From: Symbiodinium natans
Lineage: Eukaryota; Sar; Dinophyceae; Suessiales; Symbiodiniaceae
Assembly (NCBI GenBank): GCA_905221605.1
Contig: CAJNDS010002711.1
Location: 217,501-265,000 of the forward strand
Length of the DNA stretch: 47,500 nt
Direction: 5' to 3'
The first letter of the stretch is position 1; every line of letters begins with the position of its first letter. Below, in pieces: positions 18,616 to 31,905 of the stretch. The translations under genes were made by a program, and so were the position numbers. The notes under the pieces were generated by a model. The model did not search any database, had not been told where the DNA came from, and saw only the letters and a program-made list of their open reading frames with translations.

Positions 18616-20414
18616 GAGAGAGAGAGCTGACCATGTGCGCTTTCAGCGAGAGCGCGCGAGATTTTTTGTGGCACCCTCAGCGAAGCCACAAGCGTGCTAT
18701 GCAAAACAGGCGCCTCGAGCGCAAGCAAGCGTCCCAGCGGCGCGCGGCTTCAAATCAGGGGGAGGCCAGGATACGAAAACAACAGTACGTATATATGTTT
18801 ATATATATATATGTTTTTATGTAGACATGTGTTTACCTCTGTAGAAATACATTTAAATACATATGTATATTTATACCAAAAACCATACGATTGCTAGATC
18901 GAATGAGAAAGGCTCAACAAAACACCCCCTTTAAAACCCAGACCCTGAACGTGATCCGCAGCTGCCTCCCCTCGATGATGGTAGCAGTACGCAGACGCGA
19001 CCATGGCCAAAGGATCTCCTTATGGCTTAGGGTTTAGGGTTTAGGGTAAACACAAGTCGGCCGGGTGGTCTATGGAACTCCTTCTCCGCTATGAAGAGTT
19101 CAACTATGGTCCCCCCCCCGCCCCCCCCACCCTTTGTGGTTGGGGGAAGGGGATCGCAGGAAAAGGTGGTGAAACCCAGTTCTCCCATCTTCTTGTCTTG
19201 CAGCCCGCGATAGCCTAGCAGTCCAGCAGGGCCTTGCAACGCCCAAGTATTCAACTTGTAATACAAACCCCAAACCCCAAACCCCAAACCCTACGTAAAC
19301 CCCAAACCCTTTTTGCAACGGGCTTCGATACCTCGCCAGGCTCCCCAAACCCTAAACCCCAAACCCAAGCGCGGAACCCTTTCTCCTAAACCCTAAACAT
19401 CCCTAAACCCTTCAGTCCCCAAGTACTCTGCATTCCATCCAGGGGGCGGACCGAGCCTGCGACTCTCATGCCATTCGGCCCCGCAGCCGCGCGCTCGAGC
19501 CTCGGGCCATCTAACCAATGCCTTCCCCCTCAACCCCACTGTGTTTAGGGTTTAGGGTTTAGGGCACTACTTGAAGGTTCATGGGACTTATTAACCCATT
19601 GTAGCTGTACTTGTAACCGAAGTTTTAGCCATATTAGGGCACTTAAGGGGCGTATAAGTGGGCTACAAGTACAGTTGTAACTGGTTACCATGATATTGGC
19701 ATAATGTGCTGCTATACTACTTCTATTTATGCTATATTGGTATTAGAAATATTACCTGCATGCTTCGTTTAAATATCGTTGCGCTTTTTGCCTTATCAGA
19801 TGGTTTTGTACACTATTATTCGGATATTAAGGTCCCAGCAAGACAACTAGGATACCAGCAAAAGGTATCTAGGATACCACTTTGAGCCTGTTTTGAGAAC
19901 CTTAAAGCCGAAACCCTTGAAGCACGCCTAAACCTTACTTAAACCTTTAGGGTTTAGAGTTCAGGGTTTCAAAGTTTAGGGTTTCTTTTCCAAGCCTTAA
20001 GGGTTTCTTTTCGGAGCCTTAACAGGCACACTAGGGTTTAGGGTACTTTGGGGTTGAAAGTTCAGGGTTTCGAGATTAGGGAATCCTCAGGCACCCTCCC
20101 AATTTCAAGAACAAACAACCTAAACCACTCCCTGACCACAGAACCCTAGACCTAGCCCCAAAACCCTGAAATCAAACTTCAAAGCCAAACCCCTCTCCCT
20201 AGCACAGTCTGGCCGTCTTGCACGAGCAGATGTTATCCGCGTCTTTCTTTTTTTAAGGTTATCTGCGTCTTTAGTTTTGGGTTGTCTGCGTCTTTTTGTT
20301 CTGGGATATCTGCGTGTTTTTTAGGGTGGTTTTCCTGCAGGGCATCACACTTTTGGCTTCCACAGAGGGTTATCTGCGTCTTTTTTTTGAAGCGTAATCT
20401 GCGTCTTTTTCCGG

Positions 20415-22080
20415 GTTTGGGGTTTAGGCTTAGGGTTTAGGGGTTTGGATAGGGTTTAGGGTTTAGGGGTCAGGGCTTAGGGTTTAGGGTTTTTGTAGGG
20501 GTAGGGGTCAGGGTTTTGTTTTGGGGGGTTAGGGTTTAGGGTTTAGGGTTTAGGGTCGTGGGTTAGGGTTTGTTCTGGGTGCTTAGGGTTTAGGGTTTAG
20601 GGTCGTGGGTTTTAGGTTTAGGGTTTAGGTGTTTTGGGGTCGGTTTGGGGGTTAGGGTTTGTAGGGTTTAGGGTATAGGGTTTTAGGTTTAGGGTTTAGG
20701 GTTTTTAGGGTTTAGGGATTTAGGGCTTAGGGTATAGGGTTTTAGGGTTTAGGGTTGTATGTTTTAGGGTTTAGGGTTTGGGTGTGAAGGTTGGGCTTGA
20801 GGGTGTTTAGGGTATACGGTTTAGGGTTTAATTAGGGTTCAGGGTTTAGGGTTTTGGGGTTTAGGGTGTTCAGGGTTTTTAGGGTTTCGGGTTTAGGGTC
20901 TAGGGTTTTGGGGTTTAGGGTTGTGTTTTTAAGGTTTGGGGTTTAGGGTGTAAGGTTGGGCTTTAGGGTGTTTAGGGTTTCGGATTTAGGGTTTAATTAG
21001 GGTTCAGGGTTTAGGGTTTAGGTTTCAAGATTTAGGGTTTGTTTTTTTTTTGTTTGGGGGGGGGGGGGGGGGGGGGGGGTCGGGGTCGGGGTTCGAGGGT
21101 CGTGCGGTTTAGGGTTTAGGGTTTAGGGGTTTAGGGGTTTAAGCGTTTAGGGTTTGGGGGTTGGGGGTTAGGGTTTTTAGGGTTCAGGGTATAGGGTTTA
21201 GGGTTTTAGGTTTAGGGTTTAGTGTTTTTAGGGTTTAGGGTTAGGTTTAGGGTTGTGTTGGTTTAGGGTTTAGGGTATAAGGTTGGGCTTAAGGTTGTTT
21301 GGGGGTTCAGGGTTTAGGGTTTAAGTAGGGTTTAGGGTTTAGGGTTTGGTTTAGGTCTTAGGGTGTAAGGTTGGACTTTAGGGTGTTTAGGGTTTAGGGT
21401 TTAGCGTTTAATTAGGGTTTAGGGTTTAATGTTTCGGGGGTTTCGCTTGGGGGTTAGGGTGTTTAGGGTTTAGGGTATAGGGTTTAGGGTTTTTAGGGTT
21501 TAGGGTTTAGGGTCTGGGGTTTAGGGTTTAGGGTTTAGGGTTGAGGGCCCCCTGGTATCTGGGAGGAAGCCAATGTGTAAGGTTGGACTTTAGGGTTTAG
21601 GGTTTAGGGTTTAATAAGGGTTTAGGGTTTAGGGTGTAAGGTTGGACTTTAGGGTGTTTAGGGTTTAGGGTTTAATTAGGGTTTAGGGTTTAAGGTTTAG
21701 GGTTTAGGGTTTAGGGTTTAGGTTTTGTTTTGGGGGTGTTTCGGGTTGAGGGTTTAGGGTCGTGGGTGTTGGGTGTAGTGTTTAGGGGTTGAGGGGTTCA
21801 GGCGCTTAGGGTTTAGGGGTTGGGGGTTAGGGTTTTTGGGTTTAGGGTAGAGGGCTTCGGGTTTTCGATTAAGGTTTAGGGTTTTTAGGGTTTAGGGTTC
21901 AGGGTTCAGGGTTTAGGGTTTAGGGTTGAGGGCTTCCTGGTATCTGGGAGGAAGCCAATGTGTAAGGTTCGGCTTTAGGGTGTTTGGGGTTTGGGGTTTA
22001 GGTTTTAATTAGGGTTTAGGGTTTAGGGTTTAGGGTTTAGGGTTCAGGGTTTGTTGTTTGGGGTTTAGGGGTTTAGGGAT
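20415..22080 (+). repeat. Degenerate TTTAGGG array, left arm
   Basis: About 1.7 kb dominated by TTTAGGG and variants (TTCAGGG, TTTTAGGG, GTTAGGG), broken by a poly-G run near 21056-21080 and by a duplicated GGTATCTGGGAGGAAGCCAA. Confidence 0.9.
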
Positions 22081-22470
22081 GCTGGCTTCTGGCTACAGTT
22101 AGGGCTACTTCCCTCCCAGTAGCTTCAGGAGAACAACAAGACACGGATAACGCCCGCAAACACCACCGAGGCAGCTGTTCCTCGATACAGCCGAAAAAAA
22201 ACAGAGGCAAAAAAGACACAGGTAACGCAAAATAAAAGACACAGATAACGCGAGAAAAAAACGACAGTATATACTATGAGTGTGATTCTATATAGGACTG
22301 CAAGATAGCAAGACTGCAAACTGCTCACATAGCAATTCAGAAACAGCTGCTCCTCACCATACAGAGCTTTAGGCCCTATAATCCCTAAACCTGAAACCCC
22401 GTTTATAATTCGGCACTAGGGCTTCAGTTCAATGTATTATCGAGCCTTTCATCAAAAAGAGAGAGAGCGG

Positions 22471-22501
<31 letters not shown>

Positions 22502-22974
22502 GTCTTAGGGTTTTAAACCCTCAACCCTAAACCAAAACCCTAAATTTAAACCCATTCTTATGTGGGGACACTAGGGTTTTGGTTTAGGGCGCCGGAAAGA
22601 CAACTGGTGGTACTACTACTTTTACTACTACTCTAAACCCTAAACCTAAACACCGAATTAAAACCCTGCTTATGTTGGGACGCGAGGGTGTCGGCTTAGG
22701 CGCCAGAAAGACAATTGGTGGTACTGCTACTCGTATTCCTACCCTAAACCCTAACCTAAACCCCCAAATGTAGACCCTTTTTTTAGGTTGGGACACTAGG
22801 GTTTTGGTTTAGGGTGCCAGTTGTCTTCCACCTAAACCTTGAAAATTTAGCCTCTTTTTATGTTGGGACACTAGGGTTTCGGTTTCGGGCGCAAGAAAAC
22901 AACCGATGGTACTGCTACTACTGCTGCTACTCCTCCTCCTGCTGCTGCTGCTGCTGCTGCTGCTAATGCTGCAT

Positions 22975-23460
22975 GATGGTCTTGTTTGGGCGTCGTTGTG
23001 TTTTGGTTGTTTCGGCGACGTCTTCCTCATCATCAGCGTGGCCCCTGGATTCCCGAAGCCCCTCCCTCCAAGATTTTTCTTGTCATCATCAGCGTGGCCC
23101 CTGGATTCCCGAAGCCCGTTTGGCAGCGAACCGGCCCAAAGCGAGTCGGGAATCTACCTCTAGATTCCCGACTCGCTTTGGACCGGGTGGAACTTCCAGA
23201 AGTCCCTTTGGACCGACGTGGCCCAAAGGGACTTCTGGAAGTTCCACCCGGTCCAAAGCGAGTCGGGAATCTAGAGGTAGATTCCCGACTCGCTCTGCCA
23301 AACGGGCTTCGGGAATCCAGGGGCCACGCTGATGATGACAAGAAAAATCTTGGAGGGAGGGGCTTCGGGAATCCAGGGGCCACGCTGATGATGAGGAAGA
23401 CGTCGCCGAAACAACCAAAACACAACGACGCCCAAACAAGACCATCATGCAGCACTAGCA
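22975..23460. repeat. Nested palindromes and direct repeats at the centre of the inverted repeat
   Basis: A direct duplication (CAGCGTGGCCCCTGGATTCC at about 23034 and 23091) and a palindrome around CGAGTCGGGAATCTA lie in the left half and recur mirrored in the right half. Long open frames here exist on both strands because the sequence is self-complementary. Confidence 0.85.
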
Positions 23461-24424
23461 GCAGCAGCAGCAGCAGGAGGAGGAGTAGCAGCAAAGTAGC
23501 AGTACCATCGGCTGTCTTTCTTGCGCCCGAAACCGAAACCCTAGTGTCCCAACATAAAAAGAGCTTAAATTTGCAGGGTTTAGGTTCGGGTTTAGGGTTG
23601 TCGTAGTCGTACCAGTACCACCAGTTGCCTTTCTGGCATCCTAAACCAAAACCCTAGTGTCCCAACCTAAAAAAAGGGTCTAAATTTGGGGGTTTAGGTT
23701 AGGGTTTAGGGTAGGAATACGAGTAGCAGTACCACCAATTGTCTTTCTGGCGCCTAAGCCGAAACCCTCGTGTCCCAACATAAGCAGGGTTTTAATTCGG
23801 TGTTTAGGTTTAGGGTTTAGAGTAGTAGTAAAAGTAGTAGTACAACCAGTTGTCTTTCCGGCGCCCTAAACCAAAACCCTAGTGTCCCCACATAAGAATG
23901 GGTTTAAATTTAGGGTTTTGGTTTGGGGTTGAGGGTTTAAAACCCTAAGACCCTTCTCTCTCTCTCTCTCTCTCTCTTTTTGATGAAAGGCTCGATAATA
24001 CATTGAACTGAAGCCCTAGTACCGAATTATAAACGGGGTTTCAGGTTTAGGGCTTATAGGGCCTAAAGCTCTGTATGGTGAGGAGCAGCTGTTTCTGAAT
24101 TACTAATTAGTAATTCACGCGTTTGTGAGCAGTTTTCAGTCTTGCTGTCTTGCAGTCCTATATAGAATCACACTCATAGTATATACTGTCCATATGTAAT
24201 ATCCAAAATAGGTCTGCAAGACGGAAAGGGGGTGATCCGTGTCTTTTTTTTGGCGTTATCTGTGTCTTTTGATATTGCGTTACCTGTGTCTTTTTTGCCT
24301 CTGTTTTTTTTTCGGCTGTATCGAGGAACAGCTGCCTCGGTGGTGTTTGTGGGCGTTCTCCGTGTCTTTTTGTTCTCCTGAAGCTACTGGGAGGGAAGCA
24401 GCCCTAACTGTAGCCAGAAGCCAG

Positions 24425-24562
24425 CATCCCTAAACCCCTAAACCCCAAAAAACAAACCCGACCCCCCTAAACCCTAAACCCTAATTAAAACCTAAACCCC
24501 AAACCCCAAACACGCTGAAGCCGAACCTTACACATTGGCTTCCTCCCAGATACCAGGAAGCC

Positions 24563-24608
<46 letters not shown>

Positions 24609-26055
24609 ACCCTAAACCCTAAACCCTAAACCTTAATCGAAAACCCGAAGCCCTATACCCTAAACCCAAAGAACCCTAACCCCCAACCCCTAAACCCTAA
24701 GCGCCTGAACCCCTCAACCCCTAAACCCTAAACCCAAAACCCACGACCCTAAACCCTCAACCCGAAACACCCCCAAAACAAACCCTAAACCCTAAACCCT
24801 AAACCTTAAACCCTAAACCCTAATTAAACCCTAAACCCTAAACACCCTAAAGTCCAACCTTACACCCTAAACCCTAAACCCGAATTAAACCCTAAACCCT
24901 AAACACCCTAAAGTCCAACCTTACACATTGGCTTCCTCCCAGATAGCAGGGAGCCCTAAACCCTAAACACTAAACCCTAGACCCTAAACCCTAAACCCTA
25001 AACCTTAAACCCAAAAAGCCCTAAACCCTAGACCATAAACCCTCTACCCCAAAACCTAAAAACCCTGCGAAACCCCCGAAACCTTAGACCCTAAACCGTA
25101 CTTAAACCCTAAACCCTAAACACTAAACACCCTAAAGTCCAACCTTACACCCTAAGCCCTAAACCAAACCCTAAACCCTAAACCCTACTTAAACCCTAAA
25201 CCCTGAACCCTAAACAACCTAAAGCCCAACCTTATACCCTAAACCCTAAACCCTAAAAAAAAACCTAAACCTGACCCTAAACCCTAAAAACCCTAAACCC
25301 TAAAAACCCTAAACCCTAAAAACCCTAACCCCCAACCCCTAAACCCTAAACGCATAAACCCCGAAACCCCTAAACCCCTGAACCCCTAAACCCTAAACCC
25401 ACGACCCTCGACCCGAAACCCCCCCAAAACAAACCCTAAACCCTAAACCCTAAACCTTGAACCCTAAACCATAAACCCTGAACCCTAATTAAACCCTAAA
25501 CCCTAAACACCCTAAAGCCCCACCTTACACCCTAAACCCCAAACGTTAAAAACACAACCCTAAACCCCAAAACCCTAGACCCTAAACCCTAAAACCCTAA
25601 ACACCCTAAACCCTAAACCCTGAACCCTACTTAAACCCTAAACCCTATACCCTAAACACCCTAAAGCCCAAACTTCACATCCAAACCCTAAACCCTAAAA
25701 CATACAACTAAACCCTAAAACCCTATACCCTAAGCCCTAAATCCCTAAACCCTAAAAACCCTAAACCCTAAACCTAAAACCCTAAACCCTACAAACCCTA
25801 ACCCCCAAACCCACCCCAAAACCCCTAAACCCTAAACCTAAAACCCACGACCCTAAACCCTAAACCCTAAACAAACCCTAACCCACGACCCTAAACCCTA
25901 AACCCTAAACCCTAAACCCTAAACCCTAAACCCTAAACCCTAAACCCTAAACCCCCCAAAACAAACCCTGACCCCTACCCCTACAAAAACCCTAAACCCT
26001 AAACCCTAACCCCTAAACCCTAAACCCCAAACCCCTAAACCCTAAGCCTAAACAC
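24425..26055 (+). repeat. Degenerate CCCTAAA array, right arm
   Basis: Mirror of the left array: CCCTAAA units and variants over about 1.6 kb. It includes a run of near-perfect units at about 25900-25955 that the left arm lacks, so repeat numbers have changed since the duplication. Confidence 0.9.
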
Positions 26056-26568
26056 CAAACCCGGAAAAAGACGCAGATTACGCTTCAAAAAAAAGACGCA
26101 GATAACCCTCTGTGGAAGCCAAAAGTGTGATGCCCTGCAGGAAAACCACCCTAAAAAACACGCAGATATCCCAGAACAAAAAGACGCAGACAACCCAAAA
26201 CTAAAGACGCAGATAACCTTAAAAAAGAAAGACGCGGATAACATCTGCTCCTGCAAAAGACGGCCAGACTGTGCTAGGGGGAGGGGTTTGGCTTTGAAGT
26301 TTGATTTCAGGGTTTTGGGGCTAGGTCTAGGGTTCTGTGGTCAGGAGTGGTTTAGGTTGTTTGTTCTTGAAATTGGGAGGGTGCCTGAGGATTCCCTAAT
26401 CTCGAAACCCTGAACTTTCAACCCCAAAGTGCCCTAAACCCTGGTGTGCCTGTTAAGGCTCCGAAAAGAAACCCTTAAGGCTTGGAAAAGCAACCCTAAA
26501 CTTTGAAACCCTGACAAAGTGGTATCCTAGATACCTTTTGCTGGTATCCTAGTTGTCTTGCTGGGACC

Positions 26569-28400
26569 TTTATTGCTATATAATTTGGGGTAGGTTATTC
26601 TTTAGTAAACAACATTGTCAGATTGACATATTGTTTTTCGATATAAATATATATATATATATATAGATATAGATATCATGAAATTATTCTGTTAGCTTAA
26701 AAAACCAATCCCATAAACCGCAAGGGCAGTCACTACCTTTGATTATGGAATGGGCCGAAACCGCTGGGAAAAAAGACATGGCAAACTCCTCTAAGGGAGA
26801 TGAACTCAGCGCTTGTGCTGTTCCGACTCCGAGCCCTAGATTGAGGGAATAGGTTTTTGTCCACACTGCCGAGCAGACGGAAAGTTAGGATTTAGGGTTC
26901 AGGGTTTGTGCTGGCGCCCGCATAGAAGGACGAACCACTCCGTTCAGGGTTTTAGGGTAAACCCTAAACCCTAAACCCTAACCCCTAACCCCAAACCCTA
27001 AACCCTAAAGGGTTTGTGCGACCAGGTGGCTTGTCCAAGTCCGGGCCATAGATGTCCACCAACGTTCGGATGGGCGCGTCGTGGTGCCTGGAGTTGACTT
27101 GTTTAGGGTTTAGGGGTTTAGGGTTTCGGGTTTAGGGGTTTGGGGTTTAGGGTTTAGGATTGGGGTTTGGGGGTTAGGGTTTGGGGTTTAGGGTTTCGGC
27201 TCCCACACTCGCCACAAGGTTAGGTATGGTTTAGGGTTTCGGACTTCTACGCTTTCCATTCAACGCTACATCCTCCCTGGATGGAAGGGTTTATGGACCA
27301 TGTACCCCACTTACAGGTTTTGGGATTCTAAGGGGAATATATTAACCCAAAACAGCTCAAGGTTACCTACTCTACTACTAAGGGAAGTCTCTTGTGTAGG
27401 AGTGCAGAGGGGCGCCTGACCCCGATTTCTTAAGGGTTCACTCGGCCCGCACACTGAGAGTTCGAGCGCTTAAGAGGAGATCCCACAAGGGAGAAAAAAG
27501 TTTAGGCTTTAGGGTTTAGGGTCTAGGGTTTAGGGCTCCCACGGGTCTACGCAAAGTCGAGACAACACTGTGAGAGAAGCAATAACGCAGGCCGCGAGGC
27601 TTGCACCACTCCTCGTTGTAGATGATCCTGCGCTGGCGATTCTGCGGGTTTAGGGTTTAGGGTTTAGGGTTTAGGGTTTCGGTGTGGCCGCCCTCTGGCA
27701 ATGGCTGTGGCTCAAGGCTCCCAAAAATCTGCACAACGTTCATGGCAAGAGCCGCCCGCCCTGAACTCGACTGAACCCCTCTCCCTCAACCCCTCAACCC
27801 CGCGCACTTCACTTCCCTCAACCCTTGCTTGCCCTAAACCCTAAAGCCAAAACCCTTTTCACAAGGGACTCGACTGCTGCCCTTTCTGCCCAGCCCCCCT
27901 GCACCCCACAACCTAAACCCACTTCCCAGGCAGTCTCGTTGAAGCACGGCTGCTGCCATTTCCCGATGGCCGAGTCTGGAGCCCCAAGGACCCCGAAGAT
28001 GAAGTTCTGCAGCTCCTGAAAGGCACTGAAGGTTTGTAGGGTTTAGGGTTTAGGGCTACTTGGAGATTCATGTTGTTTTTTTAAGAGGCTGGCCGGGGAA
28101 GTTTTGGGGTGTAGGGTTTATGGGTTTAGGGTTTAGGGTTCAGGGCTGGACCAGAAAGGCTTTGCGAGCGGTTGTGGGCTTGAGGCTCCTGTTTTGCTAC
28201 TCGTCTGGCCCAGCTCCACGGGGCAACTGAAGAGAGAATGCTTCTGCACATACTTAGGGTTTAGGGTTTAGGGTTTAGGGTTTAGGGCTTCGGGTGTAGG
28301 GCCTAGGGTTTGCTGTGATATGGCGCAGAGGCCGTGAAGAGTGGGATGCAGACTAGCTCCGAAAGCTTCGTGGCATGCGAAGAACAGCGACGTCTGAAAC
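26569..28400. repeat. TA microsatellite, telomere-like tracts and unique sequence
   Basis: TA/GATA repeats at about 26640-26675. Telomere-like tracts at about 26955-27008, 27102-27200, 27647-27680 and 28256-28290. The unique segments between show no recognised protein. Confidence 0.7.
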
Positions 28401-28651
28401 ATATATGTATGATTCTCTTGCAATGATTCGGTTGTATGTTCAATGGAAAAGTGCTGCGTGACGAGCCCGAATGATAGATACGATAGGGTCACCCGTCTCA
28501 CAGGGACCAGCACTGGCCTCTTCATAAAATGAAGATACCCTCAACTATACCCTAAGCCCCTTCTTGGGGGGTTACTCCCTTGGCACCAAGCCAGATAAAG
28601 CATATTATTTCTAGCAATATTCAAAGATTGATGCCAATCTACCGTGGATAG

Positions 28652-29228
28652 GTGGAGGGTGATCTTCCGAGCCTGCATGAGGAAGACGCCCGACTTGTGG
28701 TATGCCACTGCGGTGAATCGGAGCGTCTCCTTAGTTGGTCAAGGCTTGCCTGTGACGACGTGCTGAACGTTTGGGCAGAAGTTCGTCCGCTTAGGAAAGC
28801 ACATGCGCGTTGGCAAGGTACTGAATCATGCAGCAAGCACAGTCCACCCCTACATCTGCACATGCCATTGCAGAGACGCAAACGTCAAGGCGCAAACTTG
28901 TTGAGTCCCCTCCCAAGAACCCTCCAATTCCTCCCAACCTCTCCAAGCTTCCCAGGGCTTCTTTGCCCTCTGTCGTACCCGCCCTCGCTGCACCATCGAA
29001 AGCCCCGTCTCCCGGACCTCTTCTGCCAGCGTCGCCGACTTCCAGCAAGTCCCCGAGGCTTCTTCACAACTGGCTGAGGGTGCAGTCGCCGCCCGCGCGG
29101 CGCAAATAAAATACAGGCCCAGGAGGCTCCACATGGCGTCCCGAATGCAAAAGTTAGAAGAAGGAGCGCTCTTCGGCGTCTCCGAAGAGCTCTGGCAGGA
29201 AGGTGAATCACAAGTCCGGGGCAAGTGA
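28652..29228 (+). CDS. Unrecognised protein, probable 3' exons
   Basis: Exon 28652-28817 starts after GGATAG and ends at CAAG/GTACTG. It reads 55 codons with strong first-position G (ARLVVCHCGESERLLSW inside). A later frame, open from about 28905 and ending TGA at 29226-29228, reads QLAEGAVAARAAQIKYRPRR and then QKLEEGALFGVSEELWQEG. An intron must lie between them, but its 3' end is not resolved. The opposite strand is also open (including a signal-peptide-like MWSLLGLYFICAA) but has weaker codon bias. No family is recognised. Confidence 0.35.
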
Positions 29229-29519
29229 CGAGTCACAGCAGTGCACCAAGGGGGGACAAGCTATTGCTATAGGTACACACAGCTAATGGACAACTGCAGG
29301 AGAAGGACACGGAAGGGGCTGTCTGCCCGTAGCTCAAGTTGGGTTGTCTTGAGCCTCTGCTAAAGCAGTCGGGAGAGCGAGTGCTGCGCAAACTCACGGA
29401 CGCGTCAGTGCCGACTGTAGCCTCGAACGTGCCCAGCCCACAGCAAATCGCCTTTGAAAGAAGCCGGCCTGTCTTTCAAACCCTAAACCCTAAACCCTAA
29501 ACCCTGAACCCTAAACCTT

Positions 29520-29568
29520 AGGGGACCAAATGAACCCCAAAACGAGTCATACATGTGGTCCCAAAAGG
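29520..29568. mobile_element. Short family A introner-like fragment
   Basis: GGGGACCAAATGAACCCC on the left and ATGTGGTCCC on the right with only about 20 bases between: the two inverted ends without the usual core. Confidence 0.5.
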
Positions 29569-29651
29569 TGAGCCTGGACCCTCCAAAGCTAAAGATGCCC
29601 GGAGCAACCCCCCTGAAAGGCGCACATCGATGGCCCTGACTGATCCAATAT

Positions 29652-30215
<564 letters not shown>

Positions 30216-30359
30216 TATTCTGATTGTGCTCATGATGTATAGGATTTTTTATATACATACATTGCCATTATGAGTGTTCTGTTGATCTATAGATTTTTCT
30301 GTATACATATTATTACTCTGATGAGTCTTCTTATGATCTGCATGATTTTTCTATCTCCA

Positions 30360-30660
30360 TATACCATCAAGCGCCGGTCACCTCTTGGGCGGTGTGGGCC
30401 GGAGACCGGCTGGCCGCAGAGGGGCTGGCGGAGCGAGGCGTCTCCGTCCTCGGCCATCGTTTCGGGGGCCCCCTACTAACAGTCGTTTATGCGGATTATA
30501 GTCGGGCCACGAATTTTCAAGAATATACCTAGTTGATTTCTGTAGGGTTAGAGGGGCTAGCAGCTGATAGGATTTCGGCAATTCGAACCAACAAGTGACC
30601 TAGCAAAAGAGAAGGGAAACCCATCGTTCTTGCTCAATGGGGTTCACAACACGGACCCGC

Positions 30661-30691
<31 letters not shown>

Positions 30692-31868
30692 AAAAAGAAG
30701 AAAAAAGGGTACCGCTGCGGAACCTCGACATTCCACAGCTGGCAAAGTTGACTAAGGCTCCTCGACCGCACCGCAATCCCAACAGAAAAGGCTTCAGCAC
30801 TCGAAGAAAGGTGCCAGGTCTTGTATACATCCAAAACCCTGCGGAATCCCTTATGCTACAATCCCTGAAGCACGGGAACATCAGGAAACCACAAACTGCA
30901 TCCTAAACATTGAATCCAAGGCTTGGCACCACTGTACCCTGCACTTTCGAATCGTTGCTAGATCAACCGCCCCCCTCCGCCCGCCAAAGCCCTTTTGCAA
31001 CGAGGATTCCGGCAAAATCACAGAATGCCCGTTGCTCCCAGGAACCCTAAGCCCTCAACCTTTCCCGCCCTTTCCCTTCTCCCCTAGAATCGGGGTCATG
31101 CACTATACCACGAGAATTCCTATATTGAGGTAGATGAACCGTAAACCCTTCCAGGGTTCATCTGGTCCCCAAGCGTCCCACACATCAGGAAACCGCGGCT
31201 CTTCAAAGCCTGAGGCCTGAACTCACCTTCCACGGGGAAGTCGCCCGCCTGAGGGCTTAGGGTTTGGCATTTTGGGTTGCCTAAACCCTTTTTGAACCAA
31301 GTCTGGTTGCAAACCCTAAGCCCTAAACCCTAAACCCCATTTAATCCTAAATCCTGAACTCTTTAGGGCGTTCGGGGTTTCAGCTGTCAAGGCTCTCAGG
31401 GTTTACCTGCCCGTGAACCTAGAAAAGCCCCAGCCAAGATCGTTGTTGTGATTCTCTCATCTTACTTAGTTTCCCCAAACCAGCAAACCCTAACGTATCA
31501 TCTCACTTAGTATCGCGAAACCAGCAAACCCCTAGGGTGGTGGGGGGGGGTTCAACCTCCCCTTTGGCCCCTCCTGGCTTCTACTGGGTTTCCTTGGTCT
31601 ACTTCGGAGGCTCTCCCAAATGATGGTGGAGTCCGGAGCTTTGTATATTAATCTGCATATGCACACATATATACACGTACGCATGTATATATATATATAG
31701 ATAGATAGATAGATGTTTGCTCTCTCTCTCTCTCTATAATGTCTTTTGTTGTAGGGTGCCTTAAGGCATAGAATGCTCGAATTCTTGCGAGCTTCGGGCT
31801 AGAAAGACTACTGTCTGGCGATGAGAGCCGGAGGTATGGTTTCTTTTTTTGATGTGGCTCTCTCTCTC

Positions 31869-31905
<37 letters not shown>

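Larger units (their letters stand above)
9583..19830. repeat. Dispersed telomere-like tracts between unique islands
   Basis: Tracts of CCCTAAA or TTTAGGG, in both orientations, at for example 10015-10086, 10187-10226, 14382-14454, 14560-14735, 14845-14905, 17040-17215 and 19255-19400. Short unique islands separate them. One at about 11950-12110 reads on the plus strand HHFVAFAGFVQLWSTISRE and one at about 10865-10955 reads MYVQNARKPGRIAHLARTG, but both could be shadows. An imperfect hairpin covers about 19590-19695. The poly-G runs may be length-unstable. Confidence 0.7.
19831..26568. repeat. Giant diverged inverted repeat (arms 19831-23211 and 23223-26568)
   Basis: The outer ends match inverted (GGTCCCAGCAAGACAAC against GTTGTCTTGCTGGGACC) and the centre is a tight palindrome around ACCGACGTGGC at 23212-23222. 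Each arm is about 3.4 kb. From outside in, each holds a cluster of TTATCTGCGTCTTT motifs, about 1.6 kb of degenerate telomere-like repeats, a second TTATCTGTGTCTTT cluster, a CT/GA microsatellite, about four tandem units of roughly 100 bp ending GGTGGTACTACTAC, a CTG/GCT triplet run and a nested palindrome. Arms differ by substitutions and indels (for example an insertion near 24103-24118 and another near 24190-24238). No transposase-like frame was found. Confidence 0.9.

Noticed and set aside
19441-19530. tRNA-like GC-rich stretch
   Set aside because: I could not fold acceptor, anticodon and T arms with the required spacing.
20226-20411. Regularly repeated 14-16 base motif that might suggest a CRISPR array
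   Set aside because: Repeats are degenerate, spacing is irregular, spacers are partly shared low-complexity text, and the host is eukaryotic.
22906-23606. Open frames of 119-206 codons on both strands
   Set aside because: They lie on the centre of the giant palindrome, where mirrored sequence gives nearly the same protein on each strand; there is no splice or codon support.
20415-26055. True telomere or chromosome end
   Set aside because: The arrays are degenerate, occur in both orientations, and are flanked on both sides by many kb of other sequence including genes.
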